Shown: piece by piece, positions 1 to 14,066 of the stretch
Layout of the letters: each line of letters opens with the position of its first letter
Numbering within the stretch: position 1 is the stretch's first letter
Assembly (NCBI RefSeq): GCF_000189635.1
Contig: NW_002476514.1
Location: 214,506-278,505, forward strand
Length of the DNA stretch: 64,000 bases
Direction: 5' to 3'
DNA from: Tetrahymena thermophila SB210
Lineage: Eukaryota; Ciliophora; Oligohymenophorea; Hymenostomatida; Tetrahymenidae
The notes under the pieces: model-generated
Database searches by the model: none
What the model was told of the DNA's origin: nothing
What the model saw: only the letters and a program-made list of their open reading frames with translations
Translations under genes and position numbers: made by a program

Positions 1-3000
1 AATATATTATAAATATTATACGCAACAATAAATAAGAATAAATATTTATTATATCAGCTTTTAATCATTAATTTGTTTTGCGTGGAAAAAATTTGGTTTG
101 ATTTAAATTAACTTACTTAAAATATTTGAAAGTTATTTCAAAATTACATTTGTCTTAAAATACACTATAAAAACTAGAATATTAATTTAATATTCTTCCT
201 AAAATATCAAGATTTAATTTATGCACCATTTTTTTAATATATAATTTTAACTTTTTGCTATAAATTGTTTTAATTACTCATAAATTATTATTAAATTTAT
301 TTTATAGTTGATTATTATAACAAATGGCTTGATATTACTTTGTTGATTATCTACTTATAAAATACTTCTAATAAATTATGCCTTTAAGTTAAAAAATTAA
401 AATTTTATTCGTAATTACTACTATTTTTTATTTTGCTTAATTTAGATATCTGATTAATTTTTTTGCGGTGGTTTTGTTTCAACAAAAAATTTAATACTCT
501 TTCAATAAGGTAAATTTCCCATTCATCCATCATAGTAGATTTAAAAATTTTTTATGTGTCCCATCCCCTTTTTACTTATACTCTACTTTTATTTTTAATC
601 TTTTTTATTGAAATTCAAACTAACTGAGGCACTTAAATATTTTTTAATTTACTTTAAAATAGAGAGTAGATATCAATGCTTAATGCTTAAATTAATTTCA
701 TTTAAAACAACATTTATCTTAAAATATAATGAATGTAATACAACAGCTCAAATAAATTAATAATTAATAATAATTAATATCGGAATTAATATTTTCAACT
801 TATATTTTGATTGCGATAATATTAAATATATCTATTATAATAAATAAACTAAAAGCATCGTTAAGTTGATGTTTTATGATTCTTATCTTTATTTAAACAT
901 ATATTTTATCTCAAATAATATCTTATTTGTAAATAATAATTAATTTTAAGATGATTATTTTCATAAAAGATTATAAAATAGCTAAAAAAATCTATGAAAA
1001 GCATAGAATTTATTAGGAATTTTAAATAATTTAATAGAAATAAAATCATCAGAAGTAAGTCATAATAAATACGCTTTAAAAGAAATCAGAAGCGTAAAGA
1101 ACTTTTATCTAAAATATATTTGGCTTTTAAATCAAAAAATAATAATTCAATATATTTAATAGCAGCCACAAAAATTTGCTCACCAAATTAATTAAATAAA
1201 TAATCAGATATTCAAGATAAGAAACAAACAAAGCATACATCGATTGTTATAAATTAATATTTTTTACAAAAATAATAAGGAGTAATTTAACTAATTTTAC
1301 TAATTTATAAGCATGTTTTGATTGATCTAAAAGATTTTTAAAAACAATTTATTTTTTTCATTACCATATAACCTATATAAAGTTATATTTTTGAAGTGCC
1401 ATTAATTTTACTTAAAAATTGTGATTCTTTATATGATAGCTAATTAATATTTAAAATAACTCATTATTGATTAATAAATTTAACGTTGATATCAAGCTTA
1501 ATTATTTTTTAGAAAGGCAAATTTTATTAGAAATTATTTTCAGAAGTAATATTTTGATTGTTATTTATATTTTTTATTTTCATTTATATATAGAGGAATT
1601 AAATTAGTCTAAAACAAAATGTTAATTATTTTAGAAATACACAAAAATTAATCTAATTTGCTTTTAAAAAAATAATTGAAAATAAATAATGAATATACTA
1701 ATTAATTCTTATTTCGATGTAACACAAATTTTAGACAAATCAAAAAAGATAATTATTTAAGATAATGTAAGCAAATCAAGGATTAATTTTATAAAATATC
1801 AGTTTATTAATTCAAAGTAATATAATCTAAAAAAAATTTAATTTTATTTACACTGATAGATTAATTATTTAGTTTCAAAAATTATAAATTTAAAAGAATT
1901 TAAGTTACTTCTTTTCTTAAAATATTTTGAATTATTTCATTAAACAAATCTTACTTACAAAAGTTGTAAAATAAATCCTTTTCTTGATATATAGCAAATC
2001 TAATTATTGTTTTAAAAAATTAGTAGTATATGCTCTAATCCCTACATATGAGATTTTTATTAAAATTGTTAGCATCATAATTTAAATATCCTGAAATAAA
2101 AAATGTATTTTTTAATCGAATCTTCAACCTAAAGTAGAAAAAAAGGTATTTAAAAATAATTGATTAAAGAAGTATTTCAAAATTAACTATTTAGATCATT
2201 TTGTGGTAATTGATGCAGGTAAAACAAATATTTGATATTAAAAAAGAAAAAAAGAAATAATATTTATCAAAATATATACCAATATGAATGATATACATGA
2301 TTATTTATTTGGTATTAAAAATCTGGTTATATTATTTTAAAAAAGTTCGCTTACACCCTTTATTATTTTCTACTCCATATTTAATAAATTTTGCTACAAA
2401 TATTTCATCTAGTAGTTGAAATAAATCAACTAAGATTATATTTTAGGATGCTTAATATGAATATATTTTTTGTTTATATTATTAGAATTAATAGTTAAAA
2501 AATATTTTTTTATTAGTGATTAGTTTTATTTATGATAATAAAAGAAAAAAAATGTATTGATTATAAAGAAAGAGTTTAATAAATTTAAGGCTCTTACCTC
2601 AATATCTAATAAAATATTCAGGCTGATTTATTCAGTTTTAATAAAGATTACTAAAGTTTTAAGTAGGTAAGAATTTAAATGATAAATTTTAGCCAATTAA
2701 TTATTATTAATTTACTTATAAATATATTATATTTGTTTTTATTAAAATAATAGTGAAGCAAAATTATTTTGTACATTTTAAGATCTTTTTAATGAAAAAC
2801 TTTTAAGACCTTTTTTATCAATTTTTCTATCAATTCTCTCTTTCTCTCTTTTTTTAATTAAAAATATTAGCTTGATAAAAATTTAGATATTAAGCAAAAG
2901 AATACCCTTAATTTATTAATTTATTTAGTAAAATGTAACAATAACAAATAATTTAAATATTTTTGTACTTTTATTTCATACTATAGCAAAGTTTTTAATA

Positions 3001-4205
3001 TGCTGAACAATTTTAGATGAATTAATCGATTATAATCTACTACTCGCTCAAAAATTTTTATAAAAAATTAAACTTATTTGTAAATTTTATCCATGCTTTT
3101 AATTTTATAATTATTAATGTTAATGTTATGAAATAATTACTTCTACTTGATGATAAAACACTTATTTTAACATATTTAATTTACTTAAAACAGCATTAAA
3201 AATAATATTTGCTTAATTTAGTTAAAATATTAAATATTCTATTTGAGTTTACTTTCTTCTACTTAGCATAAATTAACAAGTTAAAAATATAAGTACATTT
3301 TATACTTTGTAAAATGATGTCTTTAATATGGTTGAAGATATCTTATTTAAGATGTTTCTTTAATTAAAAAAGCTTTATTAATTATTTTTGCATAGATGAG
3401 GGCAGATGGCTATAATTTTACTCTTTCCTATTTCTGAAATTTCTGAAAGCCATAATTATATAAGCTTTTAAAGTGCTTTCTAATTTTTTGATAAAATGCA
3501 TTTGCATTAATTTATTACTTTCAAAACTATTTAGCTCTTTAAAACAAAATCAATTTAATTGAAAATATATACTAATTTATTCAGTTAAAATCACTTATTT
3601 TTAATTAGAAAAAATATAAGAAATCCAATAATGAAAAATAAGATAATATTATAAAATTCTGTTTAATGCTTTTATTTATATATAATATGAATTTAAAATT
3701 TATACTGTAATATTGAATTTTTGCAAACTAAATTTTGATATTTATAATACAGATTTTTGATCAAAATAAATTATTAGAATTACCATTTTTCCTTTATTTC
3801 GATCTATATTAATTATATTTTATGGTCTATATTATAGCACAGACTATAATTTTAATCTTAGAAACTGTAAAAGGATTTTTAATTAATTTTAATCTAAATA
3901 GATTTTTTTTATTCCTTTAGAAACTATAAATATTTTTAAAATGGAATTTATTTTATATTGTTTAAAGTGTTTGAAGGTAAATATGCATAAATAAATAATT
4001 GATTAATTAATTAGCGTATTGATTCAGTGCAGGTCTGAATTTATATATATTTAAAGAAAGTAAGTATTAATTAGATAATATTAGATTTAACACAAAATGA
4101 AAGTGTTAATTTATTTTTGATTGTTATCTTATTGCAAAAAAATGATATTTTATTAATATTCTTTTTAAGAAGGAATGTACTTTTATGAAATTAATAGCTT
4201 TATTA
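1..4205. other. Intergenic, AT-rich, no convincing gene
   Basis: No frame with TGA-only stops stands out above what this base composition gives by chance. From about 525 on, the sequence aligns with 32705-36441 of the second duplication copy. A short frame at about 3317 (plus strand) is also open in the partner copy near 35529, but it is leucine/phenylalanine/isoleucine-rich and its second half does not align. Bases 1-520 lie outside the duplication and show nothing recognisable. Confidence 0.6.
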
Positions 4206-5177
4206 TCAATTGAATTATGGATTTTGTTAAAAACATAACAATTAATATTTTCTTCTCTATAATTCTTAGTCATCATCAAATTAATCTTTTGAGTTGGTAG
4301 ATTGTTCTTCATTTTATTACTGGGTTGGTTTGTTAAATTACAGAAAATGGTTCATAGATTCTTCTTCGTAACTATCTTCTTCAAATATTCTATTATTGAT
4401 TGGTTATTTGCATGACTTATAATCAGAATAATCGTTACTTTACGCATAATTATTCGTGTTTTCGAAAGACTACTTAACACTATTTTTACTTGAGTTTATA
4501 TAAGTAGAAATTTCTTCATTTATATAGTCTTATTAATTCTATAAAGAAAGCGAGGAACTACAATTAAATAAATGAGCAGTAGAGGAAATTAAAGAGTCAT
4601 TACAATTGACTTCTTCTTTGATCATTATATCTGATTTAATTTATTTGTCGAATTTTGTGAGTTTTTTTTTTATTTGAATTTCTTAAGGATAACAAATGTT
4701 CCACAGTTCATAAAAGGAAGGTATTTCTTATTGTTCATATATTTTAAAATACTTTAAGATTAAAAGGCACACAAACTATTTTCTCACAGCTTTTAAAGCA
4801 TTATATGTTTTTTTTGTGCTGCTTTAAGTAATATCTTCTGGATTTGAAAGAATTTACTAAATATTTTATATAAATAGATCTTCTTGATTGTATTTTTTGA
4901 TATAGAAGAAATACCATTCAATAATCCTCATGTATTTAGGTTTACATTAAATAGTTTTTTGTGAGTGAATAAATGTTTTTAATTATGTGGTAGAGCTAAA
5001 GCAAAGATGTTTGACTATCAGAGGAGCGGCAACAGTTTCTAATACGTAACTCTTGATAGAATCTTAAAACCATTTATTTAGTAGATTTCTTTAGCTTGAT
5101 TAACTCGTTTTACTTAAATTAACCAAGAAGAGAATATTATTCAAAATAATGAGTTCTTAGTTATTATCTTATTTCAT
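4206..5177 (-). CDS. Gene A: family protein with conserved N-domain and PINN motif, 323 aa
   Basis: Read with TAA/TAG as glutamine, this is one open frame from ATG (5177-5175) to TGA (4208-4206). I do not recognise the family and assign no function. The conserved domain is residues 1 to about 178: RNLLNKWFQDSIKSY at 30-44, KPKYM at 79-83, NPEDIT at 112-117, VRKQFVCLLILKYF at 131-144, SFYELWNICYPQE at 154-166 and a basic KKKLTKFDK at 170-178. It is followed by a Ser/Asn/Gln-rich linker. PINNRIFEEDSYEEE then starts at residue 259, and a Gln-rich tail closes the protein. There is no signal peptide. Hydrophobic runs are short and look like helices of a soluble domain. The ATG is chosen because it matches the starts of the paralogues (M-x-Q-x-N near LII-x-x-NILFL). 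The nearest relative is A' at 36442-37413, which has exactly the same length. Confidence 0.88.
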
Positions 5178-8100
5178 TTGATTGATTGATATCTTATTGA
5201 AACTAATTTTTTTTAATTTCTTTTAATTTAATTGTAATTTATTTAATATACATTTTTAAGGATTAAGCTTTTACAGTGACAAAATTCAAGCATCCTATAA
5301 TTAATGTAATTAACATTATTATATTTTAAATAAATTTAATATATTTGGGTGTTCAAAAAATTATTAAGAAAAAGATCTTCTTCTTTGTGTACGTACATTT
5401 TTAAGAATTTCTTTTAATAATGAAAATAATATATTATCATATATTCTGATTAATTAATTTTATTTTTATATATTATAATTAATTAGCTTCAAGATAGCAT
5501 AAACTATTTAAGCTCAAATACAAGTAAGTACTCAAATTAAAGAAATAGAAAAAATATATAGCAAATTTAAACATTTTATTTTGTTCTCTCAAAAATATAT
5601 ACATAAATAAAGAATATTTACATTTGATTGGTATTTAAATTTTTTTTGATTGCAATAACTTAAACTATTTTTCAAAACTATGAAAAATATTCTATGTATT
5701 TATGTTTCTTTTAAATAATTTATTTTTATAACTTTAAATTAATTATGTAAAATTTGCAAAAAATCATTTATGTATAGTAAATCGCTTTAAATATCGTATT
5801 AAACTAGTTTATATATTGTAAAAATTCCATAAATAAGTATACATTGAAAGAAATTAAAAATTGCTCTTCGCAAATCTTAAATGAAAGTAAGGAAAGATTA
5901 AAAACAATAAACTTTCTGATCTAAATCTCAAATTAAAGTCAACCTTTTTTTATGAAATCCTAATACGCATACAAAATTATAATTTAGTTCTGATTTTTTC
6001 AAATTATCAAACTAAATATTAATAACAGTGATATGATATGTTTTATATTTTAGTTACAATTAAAAGTGAAATCCATTAAAAACTGATATTTTCTCAAAAA
6101 ACTTGTTAAAAAACTAATTTTAATCCTGGAAACCTATCACAAAAAAAATATATTATCTGATACTGATTTATTATTGTGCTGATTTTACATTAATAATTTA
6201 CAGCTTAGTTAAGCAAACTCGTGGTAAATACTAAAAGAATAATTGAGTAAATTATATTTTTACGTTAGACAGTAAAATTAAAATTTTTCATGAGATTTAT
6301 ATTATAAATTTATTTCTATCATAAAAATTATACATTAATTTTGGACTGTTTTAGATAAAATATAAATAGATGGATTTCAATTTTTAAAATATAATATCTT
6401 TTTTTAATAAACATTCATTTACAGTGTTTTTAATGATAGAATACTAGAGAATTTTTTTAAATTAATAGTTATAACAAAGTAATTAAAATTAGGTTGAATA
6501 AGTTAAAAAAGATATTATTTACATAATTTACGGGGTTTTAATTGTATTTGAATTACAAACTATTGAAAGATAAAAAGAATAAATTCCTAATACAATCAAT
6601 TCTATCAATTATTTGACGATATTTCATTTGAATAATAATAAATTAACTTTTTACCGCATAATTTAAATTTTTTTGTTTTAGATTAAATAACTTGATGAAG
6701 TAACAAGAAAATTTTCTGATTTTATGTCAAGCAACTTTTAATATTTGTAAATAAAGAAAATAATTACCTAAAATCAACCCACCATTCAAATATTGTAAAA
6801 TCAATTATGAAATTAGTATTGTTAAATCAAAATTTACCTTTAAATATTGTATCAAGCTAAATAACATACTAAAGTTTTTAAATAATTTATTTTTATTCTT
6901 TATCTTGGTAAAAATGGGAGTGCTCTTTTATGTTTTAAGACTTAAACTATTTTTTTGGAATTTAAATTAGTTGAAATTAATTTTCTTAGAAGCTGTGCCA
7001 TTTTCATAGCCTACACCCTCCCTTAATAATATTCTTTGCTTTATATGAATATATTTACTCTAAATGCTTTTTATATTTTGACATAAATTTGGTTTAATAA
7101 AATAAATTAATTTTAAAAATTATGATTAGTGAAATAATATATATTGCCTTAAAATATATTTAATAGTTTATATAAAAGATTTTGTTTGATTAGTTTAATA
7201 CAATTATTTACACATTTTAATTTGTGATAATTGAACTCATATTAAAGATCTAAAGGATATTTAATTAATCAATCAAAATAATTATGGATTTACCAAAGGA
7301 GAAATAACTTATTTAATATTATTTATTAAAATAACTTAAATAATTAATTAAATACGAAATTGATTTAAACAAATAGTTACCTTAAAATATATTTACCTTC
7401 TCTATTATACTTATTGCAACATTTTGTTATCTTTATAATCGCCTCTTATTAATTTAATGTAGGAAATATTTTCACATACTAGTTTTATTTAAAAAAATAT
7501 ACTAATTTATTAAATAAAAACTACAATCAATGTAAAATCATTTCCTTTTCTCATAGTAGAAATTATTTAGTTTTTATTAAAATAAATAAATCATTAATTG
7601 AATTATGTTATTTGTTAATATAAATTTTAATTAAAAATTAAGATTACATTCATAAATTTTATTGATATCAGAATTTAGTTTACTCTAGATTTCTCTCAAA
7701 AACTTTTAAATAATTAGATAGATTAATTCAAATTTCATTTTTTAATACGAAGATATAAAAACTGCTTGTTAAATAAATGGATATTATTTAAAATTAATAA
7801 ATATAATTTCAATGTTTAGTGTCTAATTTGTTGATTTTACAGTTATTAAAAATGTTTTTAAATAGGCTGATTTAACCAGTAATTAATCAAATAGATTATT
7901 ATATTTTTGAAAATTTAATTATTTGTATGTAAAATCCCCTTTATGATCAAATAGTTCACATTCGCTAATAAATTTAATAATATTTAGATATCATATTAAA
8001 TATATTTCAAAGACACTTAATTAACTTAAAAAAAATATCATTTTTAATTTTAAATGTAAATTCTAAGTATTCTTTTATTTCATAATTTAAATCTCCAAAT

Positions 8101-8420
8101 TAAGTGATCTTACAGTATTTACTCATATAGATTTAATAAAAATCCAAAATTAATGAAAATAAATATTGTAAATGTTATTTAACAATAATATTTTATTGAT
8201 AAATGAATTAATATATTGGTTAAAATTAATTATGTTATTCATTATTTATATAATAAATAAGAATGAAATTAACTATAATAGATAAAATAAATAATATATT
8301 TATTATTGATAGTGAATATGAAGTTAGTTATATCTATTTAATTTAAATTTTTTATTTGAGAGATAGAGGATAAAAGAATAATTTGATAATGTGAAAGTTA
8401 ATAGTATTAGTATTAATCTA
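5178..8420. other. Intergenic between genes A and B
   Basis: AT-rich and without a supportable gene on either strand. It aligns with 37414 to about 40395 and 43735-44152 in the other duplication copy, with many small indels. Around 7146 and 7379 it holds two examples of a short dispersed motif, CCTTAAAATATATTT, that recurs through the window. The junction where copy 2 has an extra 3.3 kb is at about 8015-8050. Confidence 0.6.
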
Positions 8421-9503
8421 TCAATTTTGGTTAATTTAATTCATGTGTTAGTTGTTATTTTATTATAAAAAATGGAAATTTGAAGGGTAGTTAATTTCGT
8501 AAAGTTGATCTTCATAATATTCTTATTATTAAAAGCACTTTTTGTCTTATGAGACATAGAAAAATTCTTATTAATTTTAATACTGACCGAAATAATCTGC
8601 ATCACAATTAATCTAAGTAGGTTGTTATTATTCGTTTTAGCACAAATTTGATAAGTTATTAAATTGCAGATAATGGTCCATTGATTTTTCTTCATAACTC
8701 TCTTCATCAAATATTCTATTATTTATTGGTTTTTTCTAAGAATTAAAATTAAAGTTATAGCTAATTTATAAATTTTGGTCTTATTTTATTTGATTTTAAT
8801 TATCTATCATCTGAGTACCCGAGATTGTGATAATTTTTTAATTAGATATTTCTGATTAATTATTAGAAGAAAGAGAAGTGCTGCAATTTTAGAAATTTAA
8901 AGAAGAGCGTAAAGAGCTATCTTAATCAAAATCTTATTTAAGAATGATTTTTTACTTTTTATTATCACTCTTTTTATCAAATTTAGAGAGTTTTTTCTTA
9001 ACTTGAAGTTCTTAGGGGAAGCATGTGTTCCACAAATCATAAAAGGATGCCATTTCTTGTTGACCAAATAATTTAAAGTATTTTAGGATTAGCAAACACA
9101 CAAACTATTTTCTAACAATTTTCATTGTATTGTAAGAGAGTTCACTTTCCATAGAAGTAATGTCTTCAGGATTCAAAATTATTTATTGAAGTTTGTTTAT
9201 AAACTCGTCTTATTAATTGTATTGATTTATATAAATAAAATATTATTCTATGATTCCCATGTATTTTGGTTTATTTTTGTCTATTTTTTTGTGGATAAAG
9301 GTCTTAACTTCTGTAGATGTTTTTAATTTTAGGTAGTTTGCAATCAGAGGAGATGCATAAGACTCAAAAATATAGGTTTTTATAGAATCTTAGAACCACT
9401 TATTTAGTAGATTTCTTTAGCTAGATATGGCTTAGCCACTTTGTTTAGCCAAAAAGAGAATATTCTTCATAATAATCAATTAATTTTGGTTAGCTTAGTT
9501 CAT
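8421..9503 (-). CDS. Gene B: family protein with conserved N-domain and PINN motif, 360 aa
   Basis: Single open frame under the ciliate code from ATG (9503-9501) to TGA (8423-8421), 361 codons. Most glutamines are TAA. Function is unknown. The N-terminal domain has SSQRNLLNKWFQDSIKTY at about 27-44, KPKYMGIIEQYF at 78-89, NPEDIT at 111-116, VRKQFVCLLILKYF at 130-143, SFYDLWNTCFPQE at 153-165 and KKKLSKFDKK at 169-178. A roughly 80-residue Asn/Gln/Ser linker leads to KKPINNRIFDEESYEE at 257-272, and a 90-residue Gln/Asn/Tyr-rich tail follows. The domain appears wholly alpha-helical and cytosolic or nuclear. I see no catalytic signature. The copy B' at 44153-45247 differs in length by 12 bases (four codons, in the linker). 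Confidence 0.9.
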
Positions 9504-10171
9504 TTTTTTTGGAAGTGTTTTGTGAATTTGTTTTTTATATTGTTTTTTTTTAAATTAATTGCTTGTATTTATTAAGTGCAGTTCTTCAATTTATCAAAAT
9601 ATGCAATGCCAATTTTCATAAAAAATTTAAATAACTTAAATCGATTGCATTTAATTCATTTATAATAAAGTAACGAAACTTTAATTTAAAGTAAACTAAT
9701 ATAATTAAATAAGAATGGAAAAGATTATTTTGTTGCAAAATAAATATATATATATTCTGTCGATGCTAAACAACTTATTTTAAGAATTTATCAATCAACG
9801 TAAACTGTAAGAACTCTTAAAGCTATATTTAAATGAAATAACTATTTTGTTTTAGCAATATATTTAATCTAATCTATAAAGTAGTAACAGATAATATGGT
9901 GATCAATCAGAATGTAGCTACATTAAGATTTCATATTTTTTACTAAAACCAAATTGATTTAACCATATATAAAGAAAGAGAGGTTGTTTGTTAATTATAA
10001 AGAACGAACCTCAAAACAAAAAATAAATGAAAACAAACCTATAAAAAGTGTACTTATAAACTAAAGAGTAGATAAATACTTTATATTCATAAGTAAAGAA
10101 CATATTAATTTATTGTTAGATTCTTTCAGAAAATGCTTCATTTATAAATTACCTGCTTGAATTGCTAATGG

Positions 10172-10201
10172 CTTACTTATTTACTTACCTACTTACTTAC
10201 T
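10172..10201. repeat. Short TTAC-type microsatellite
   Basis: An imperfect run of TTAC units with one TTAT and one CTAC variant. It lies immediately before the first unit of the 314-bp tandem duplication. Confidence 0.8.
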
Positions 10202-10206
10202 TTTTG

Positions 10207-10834
10207 TTGGTCTTGTTTTTATTTACTATCAGATTTATAAACCAATATCAAATTAAAATACTAATTTTAAAAAATTCATATTATTGATTGATATTATATT
10301 GCAATTTCAAAACTGATAAATTAATATCACACAAATTGACTTATTAAAATTGTAAAGAAAATAATTAACAGTATTTATTAGGATATCTAAATCACAACGA
10401 ATTAACAATTAATATATCTAATTTGATTCTAACATTTCTAATGAAATAAACAAACTTATTTATCTTAAAAAAATTAATATAATTAAAAGAATAATCAATA
10501 AATTGTAAAAATACTTTTTATTGGCCTTGTTTTTATTATTATCAAATTTATAAACCAATATCAAATTAAAATACAACTTGAAAAAATTTCATATTATTCA
10601 GTGATTGATATTATGTTGCAATATCAAAACTGATAAATTAATATCTCACAAATTGACTTATTGAAATTGTAAAGAAAATAATGAACAGTATTTTTTAAGA
10701 TATTTAAATCACAACTAATTAATAATTAATATATATAATTTTATTCTTACATTTCTAATAAAACAAACAAACTTACTTATTTTTAACATTAATATAATTA
10801 AAACAATAATTAATAATTTGTAAACACACATATA
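10207..10834. repeat. Tandem duplication, period 314 bp, two units
   Basis: Units begin at 10207 (TTGGTCTTGTTTTTATT) and 10521 (TTGGCCTTGTTTTTATT) and stay alignable to about 10830. Shared stretches include TTTATAAACCAATATCAAAT and the closing AACAAACTTA. Copy 2 of the segmental duplication has only one unit, starting at about 46127. The tandem copy therefore either arose in copy 1 after the segments separated or was lost from copy 2. Confidence 0.85.
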
Positions 10835-12220
10835 ACGTCATATCTATTATGTAATCAACAATAAATAAAAAAAAATATGTTTTCTGATTTAGATTTTATG
10901 GAAAATAGCAATATATTATTAATATTCGAGACAATTTTTTTTAAGTTATATCTTATTAGCATTAAAAAAAATGGAAAAACTACTTTTTAATTAAATTTTA
11001 ATGTATTATTTAGGTTGCTAAAAAATTTTTAGGCTAACAGATACATATTAACAATTAATTAATTTTAAAATTAAACACTTTAAATAATATTTTAATGCAC
11101 TGATAGCTAAATTTAGTAAAACCTTTTATCATATCTACAATCACTCACTAAGTAAAACGGATTATTAAATAGTAAGTAACTAAGATATTTATTTTTCGTC
11201 TCTCTATTTTTTAAGGCTATTACAACTTCTTCTTAATGTAAATTTATTTATTTTTTAAATTCTTTATTAAAATTAAAAAATAAAGTGATTTTATCTTGAA
11301 ATTTTTTTAATAAAAATTCATATAAAATAAAATACTTTAAAATTTATTTTATAAATTCCTTCCATTTAAAAATATAAAATAAATTTAATTCACACATCAA
11401 AAATTAATTATTAATTATAAATAAATTACTTTCAAAAAATAATTGCATTAATAAAAATCTAATGTAATTAATTTATTTCCTTTTCTTTTGAGGAAATTTT
11501 GAAAATTATCTGTGTGCATAAACACTTATCACTCTCTCTTAATACATTTTTATTTTATCCTAGTCAAAAAATTTATATTAAGAGAGATGTAATGGCAATT
11601 TTTTCAAATAAAAACTGAAAATTTAATTTTTAATCTTAAACACTTTAAACAAAATAAGCTAGTGTTCTAATTTTTCTAGCAAATTTCTACTTATTTACCT
11701 TGCATAAAATAATCAAGAGTAAACAGAATCTTATTATTCTGGGCAGATGAATAATTAAAAATTTGCAATCAGTGAAAATAAGAGTAATGAAGGTTAGCTT
11801 TTAATTTGCTTCAGTAATAAATCTTTAAATACAAATTTTTTGAAATTTAATTTAGATATTTGAATGTATTTATCTGTAATCAGGACATATACAATAATTT
11901 AATAAGAAAAATATTTATTTTAATTAAGTATAAAACTAAAATCTATTTTATTTTATTTTTCATAAGGTTAAAAATTAAAAATTTAAAAATAATTAAATCT
12001 ATTATAAGATTTTTAAAAAGATAATAAGATCAAATTAATTCAAAGAATTTAGATTAGTTATAAAAAACTAAGAAGCAAAGATATACTGTTGTTTAATTAT
12101 AATTAAATTCATGTATAAAAGCACTCATAAATTGGTAAGATGTAAGATCAAAGTTAAGCTAATAAACATAAAAAAATAATATTTAACCAATCATAGTTAT
12201 CCATCACTTTTAAATTTTAA

Positions 12221-13480
12221 ATATTACATCATACTAAGAAAAGAAGAAAGAATAAAAATCTTGATTTTTTGTATAAAAGATTTAGCTTTCATTAAATGAA
12301 TTATTAAAAGTGTATGTAAATTACAGAATATTCGCACAAAAATATTATATTAAAGCGTCTAATATCTAGATAAAAAAGCTTTAAAAATAAATAACAATAT
12401 TCAAATTTTCTGGCCATTATATTTATATTTTTCATCTAAATTTTGAAAAATCATATAAATGATTCTACTTTAATGCTGTCATTTTCATATTTTTTATCTC
12501 ATTTTTAAATATTTTTAAAAAATAGTCCATTATTTTTATAGAAAATAAAATAGATGAACATAACAATAATAAATGCTCAATCAACTTTTTTTAGAGAAAA
12601 ATACTGAAATTTATAGTATATACATTTGTAAATATAAAGTAAAAGCAATGCTCCTAAGCAAGTTCATAATAAAATTGTTTTCCTAAGCTCTGCTTTATCC
12701 ACAATCTAACTTTTTAAACTGCACCATTATATATATCTCAATTAATTAGATCATAACAATTTAATTTTTTTCAATTAAAGCTATTAATGTTGCTTATTAA
12801 TATTCTTATTTTCTTTCAAGTATTTTTAATTTCCTTAAAGATATTTTCAATATTACATCATACTAAGAAAAGAAGGAAAGATAAAAATCTTCATTTTTTA
12901 TATAAAAGGTTTAGCTTTCTTTAAATGAATTATTAAAAGCATTTTTAAATTTACAGTATTTTTGCGCAAAAATATAATATTAAAATGACTACTACTACCG
13001 ATCTAAAAAATCTTTAAAAATTGATAACAACATTCAAATTTTCTGGCAATTATATTTATATATTTCATCTAAATTTTGAAAAATCTTTTTAATGACTCTA
13101 CTCTAATTCTATCTTTTTCATATTTTATATCGTATATTTAAAAATTTTTAAAAAATAGTACATTATTTTTTTAGAAAAAAAAATAGATGATCATTATAAT
13201 AAAAAATGCTCAATCAACTTTTTTTAGAGAAATAGACTGAAATTTAAAGAAAATAAATTTGTAAATATAAAGTTAAATCAATACTCTTTAACAAGTTCAT
13301 AATTCCTGACAAAATTGCTTACATAAGCTCTGCTTTATCCACTATTTTCTAATATGTTAAATCACACCATTATATATATCTAAATTAATTAGCTTATAAA
13401 CTATTTAATGTTTTTCAATCAAAACCTATAAATATTACTTACTAATACCCTTATTTTCTTTCAAGTATTTTTAATTTCCT
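12221..13480. repeat. Tandem duplication, period 629 bp, two units
   Basis: Units start at 12221 and 12850 with ATATTACATCATACTAAGAA. They run through matching blocks such as TTCAAATTTTCTGGC and GCTCAATCAACTTTTTTTAG to a shared TCTTTCAAGTATTTTTAATT. Copy 2 carries one unit only, about 50418-51000. No frame in either unit looks coding. Confidence 0.85.
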
Positions 13481-13692
13481 TCAAGCTATAAGGTTGCTTC
13501 TTTTCCTATAGTTTATTTGCTTTATTTGACTTGTATGAATCATTAAGGCTATTTTTCGCATATTTATTTATCTCAAAATAATTGTTTGATTCTTTATAGT
13601 TTTTTAATAATTTATTCACTCTTTTTCTAAAACTTATTCAATTATTTATTATTAATATAAAGTTATGTATACATATAATTTTAATTATTTTT

Positions 13693-13746
13693 AAAGAAGT
13701 GAGAAACAAATAAATCCATAAAGAAGTGAGAAACAAATAAATCCAA
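13693..13746. repeat. Perfect 27-bp tandem repeat, two units
   Basis: The 27-bp unit starting AAAGAAGTGAGAAACAAATA occurs at 13693 and again at 13720. It is absent from the aligned part of copy 2, which has only a diverged single unit near 51280. Confidence 0.85.
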
Positions 13747-14066
13747 CAAAAAAAATATATATTAATATAGCTGTTGGCGCATTTCAAATATTATTAATTA
13801 GATTTTGTCTGTAATAAAGATTTTTTATTTTCTTTAAATTATTTTTTCTAAGGCTAAAAAATTTCATTTAAATACAGAGATTTTTTTCAAAAGTATTTAA
13901 TAATATTTGAGTAAAGAAAGTATGAAAATGTATTTTGATATATTTTTAATTATAAAGGTTACTTACTTTATAACCCTTTTATTTTTATTTGGTAGGTAAA
14001 TTATATTTATATAATATTATAATGAATGGTTGGAATAGTAGCGAATCTAATGATGTAAGTAAATAT

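Larger units (their letters stand above)
9504..14066. other. Intergenic between genes B and C with local duplications
   Basis: AT-rich, no supportable gene. It contains a TTAC-rich run (10172-10201) and tandem duplications with periods of 314, 629 and 27 bp, listed separately. It aligns with 45248-51612 of copy 2, which has one unit of each long repeat plus two extra blocks. Confidence 0.6.

Noticed and set aside
30-45. Residues KWFQDSIK in all family proteins resemble the WFQNRR of homeodomain recognition helices
   Set aside because: The asparagine and arginines that define the homeodomain helix are absent, and the surrounding pattern and spacing do not fit a 60-residue homeodomain. (Coordinates given here are protein residues.)
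4319-4336. GGGTTGGTTTGTTA resembles the reverse complement of the Tetrahymena chromosome-breakage sequence
   Set aside because: Only the GGTTGGTTT core matches. The AAAGA side does not, and the site lies inside the gene A coding sequence, where it encodes NKPTQQ.
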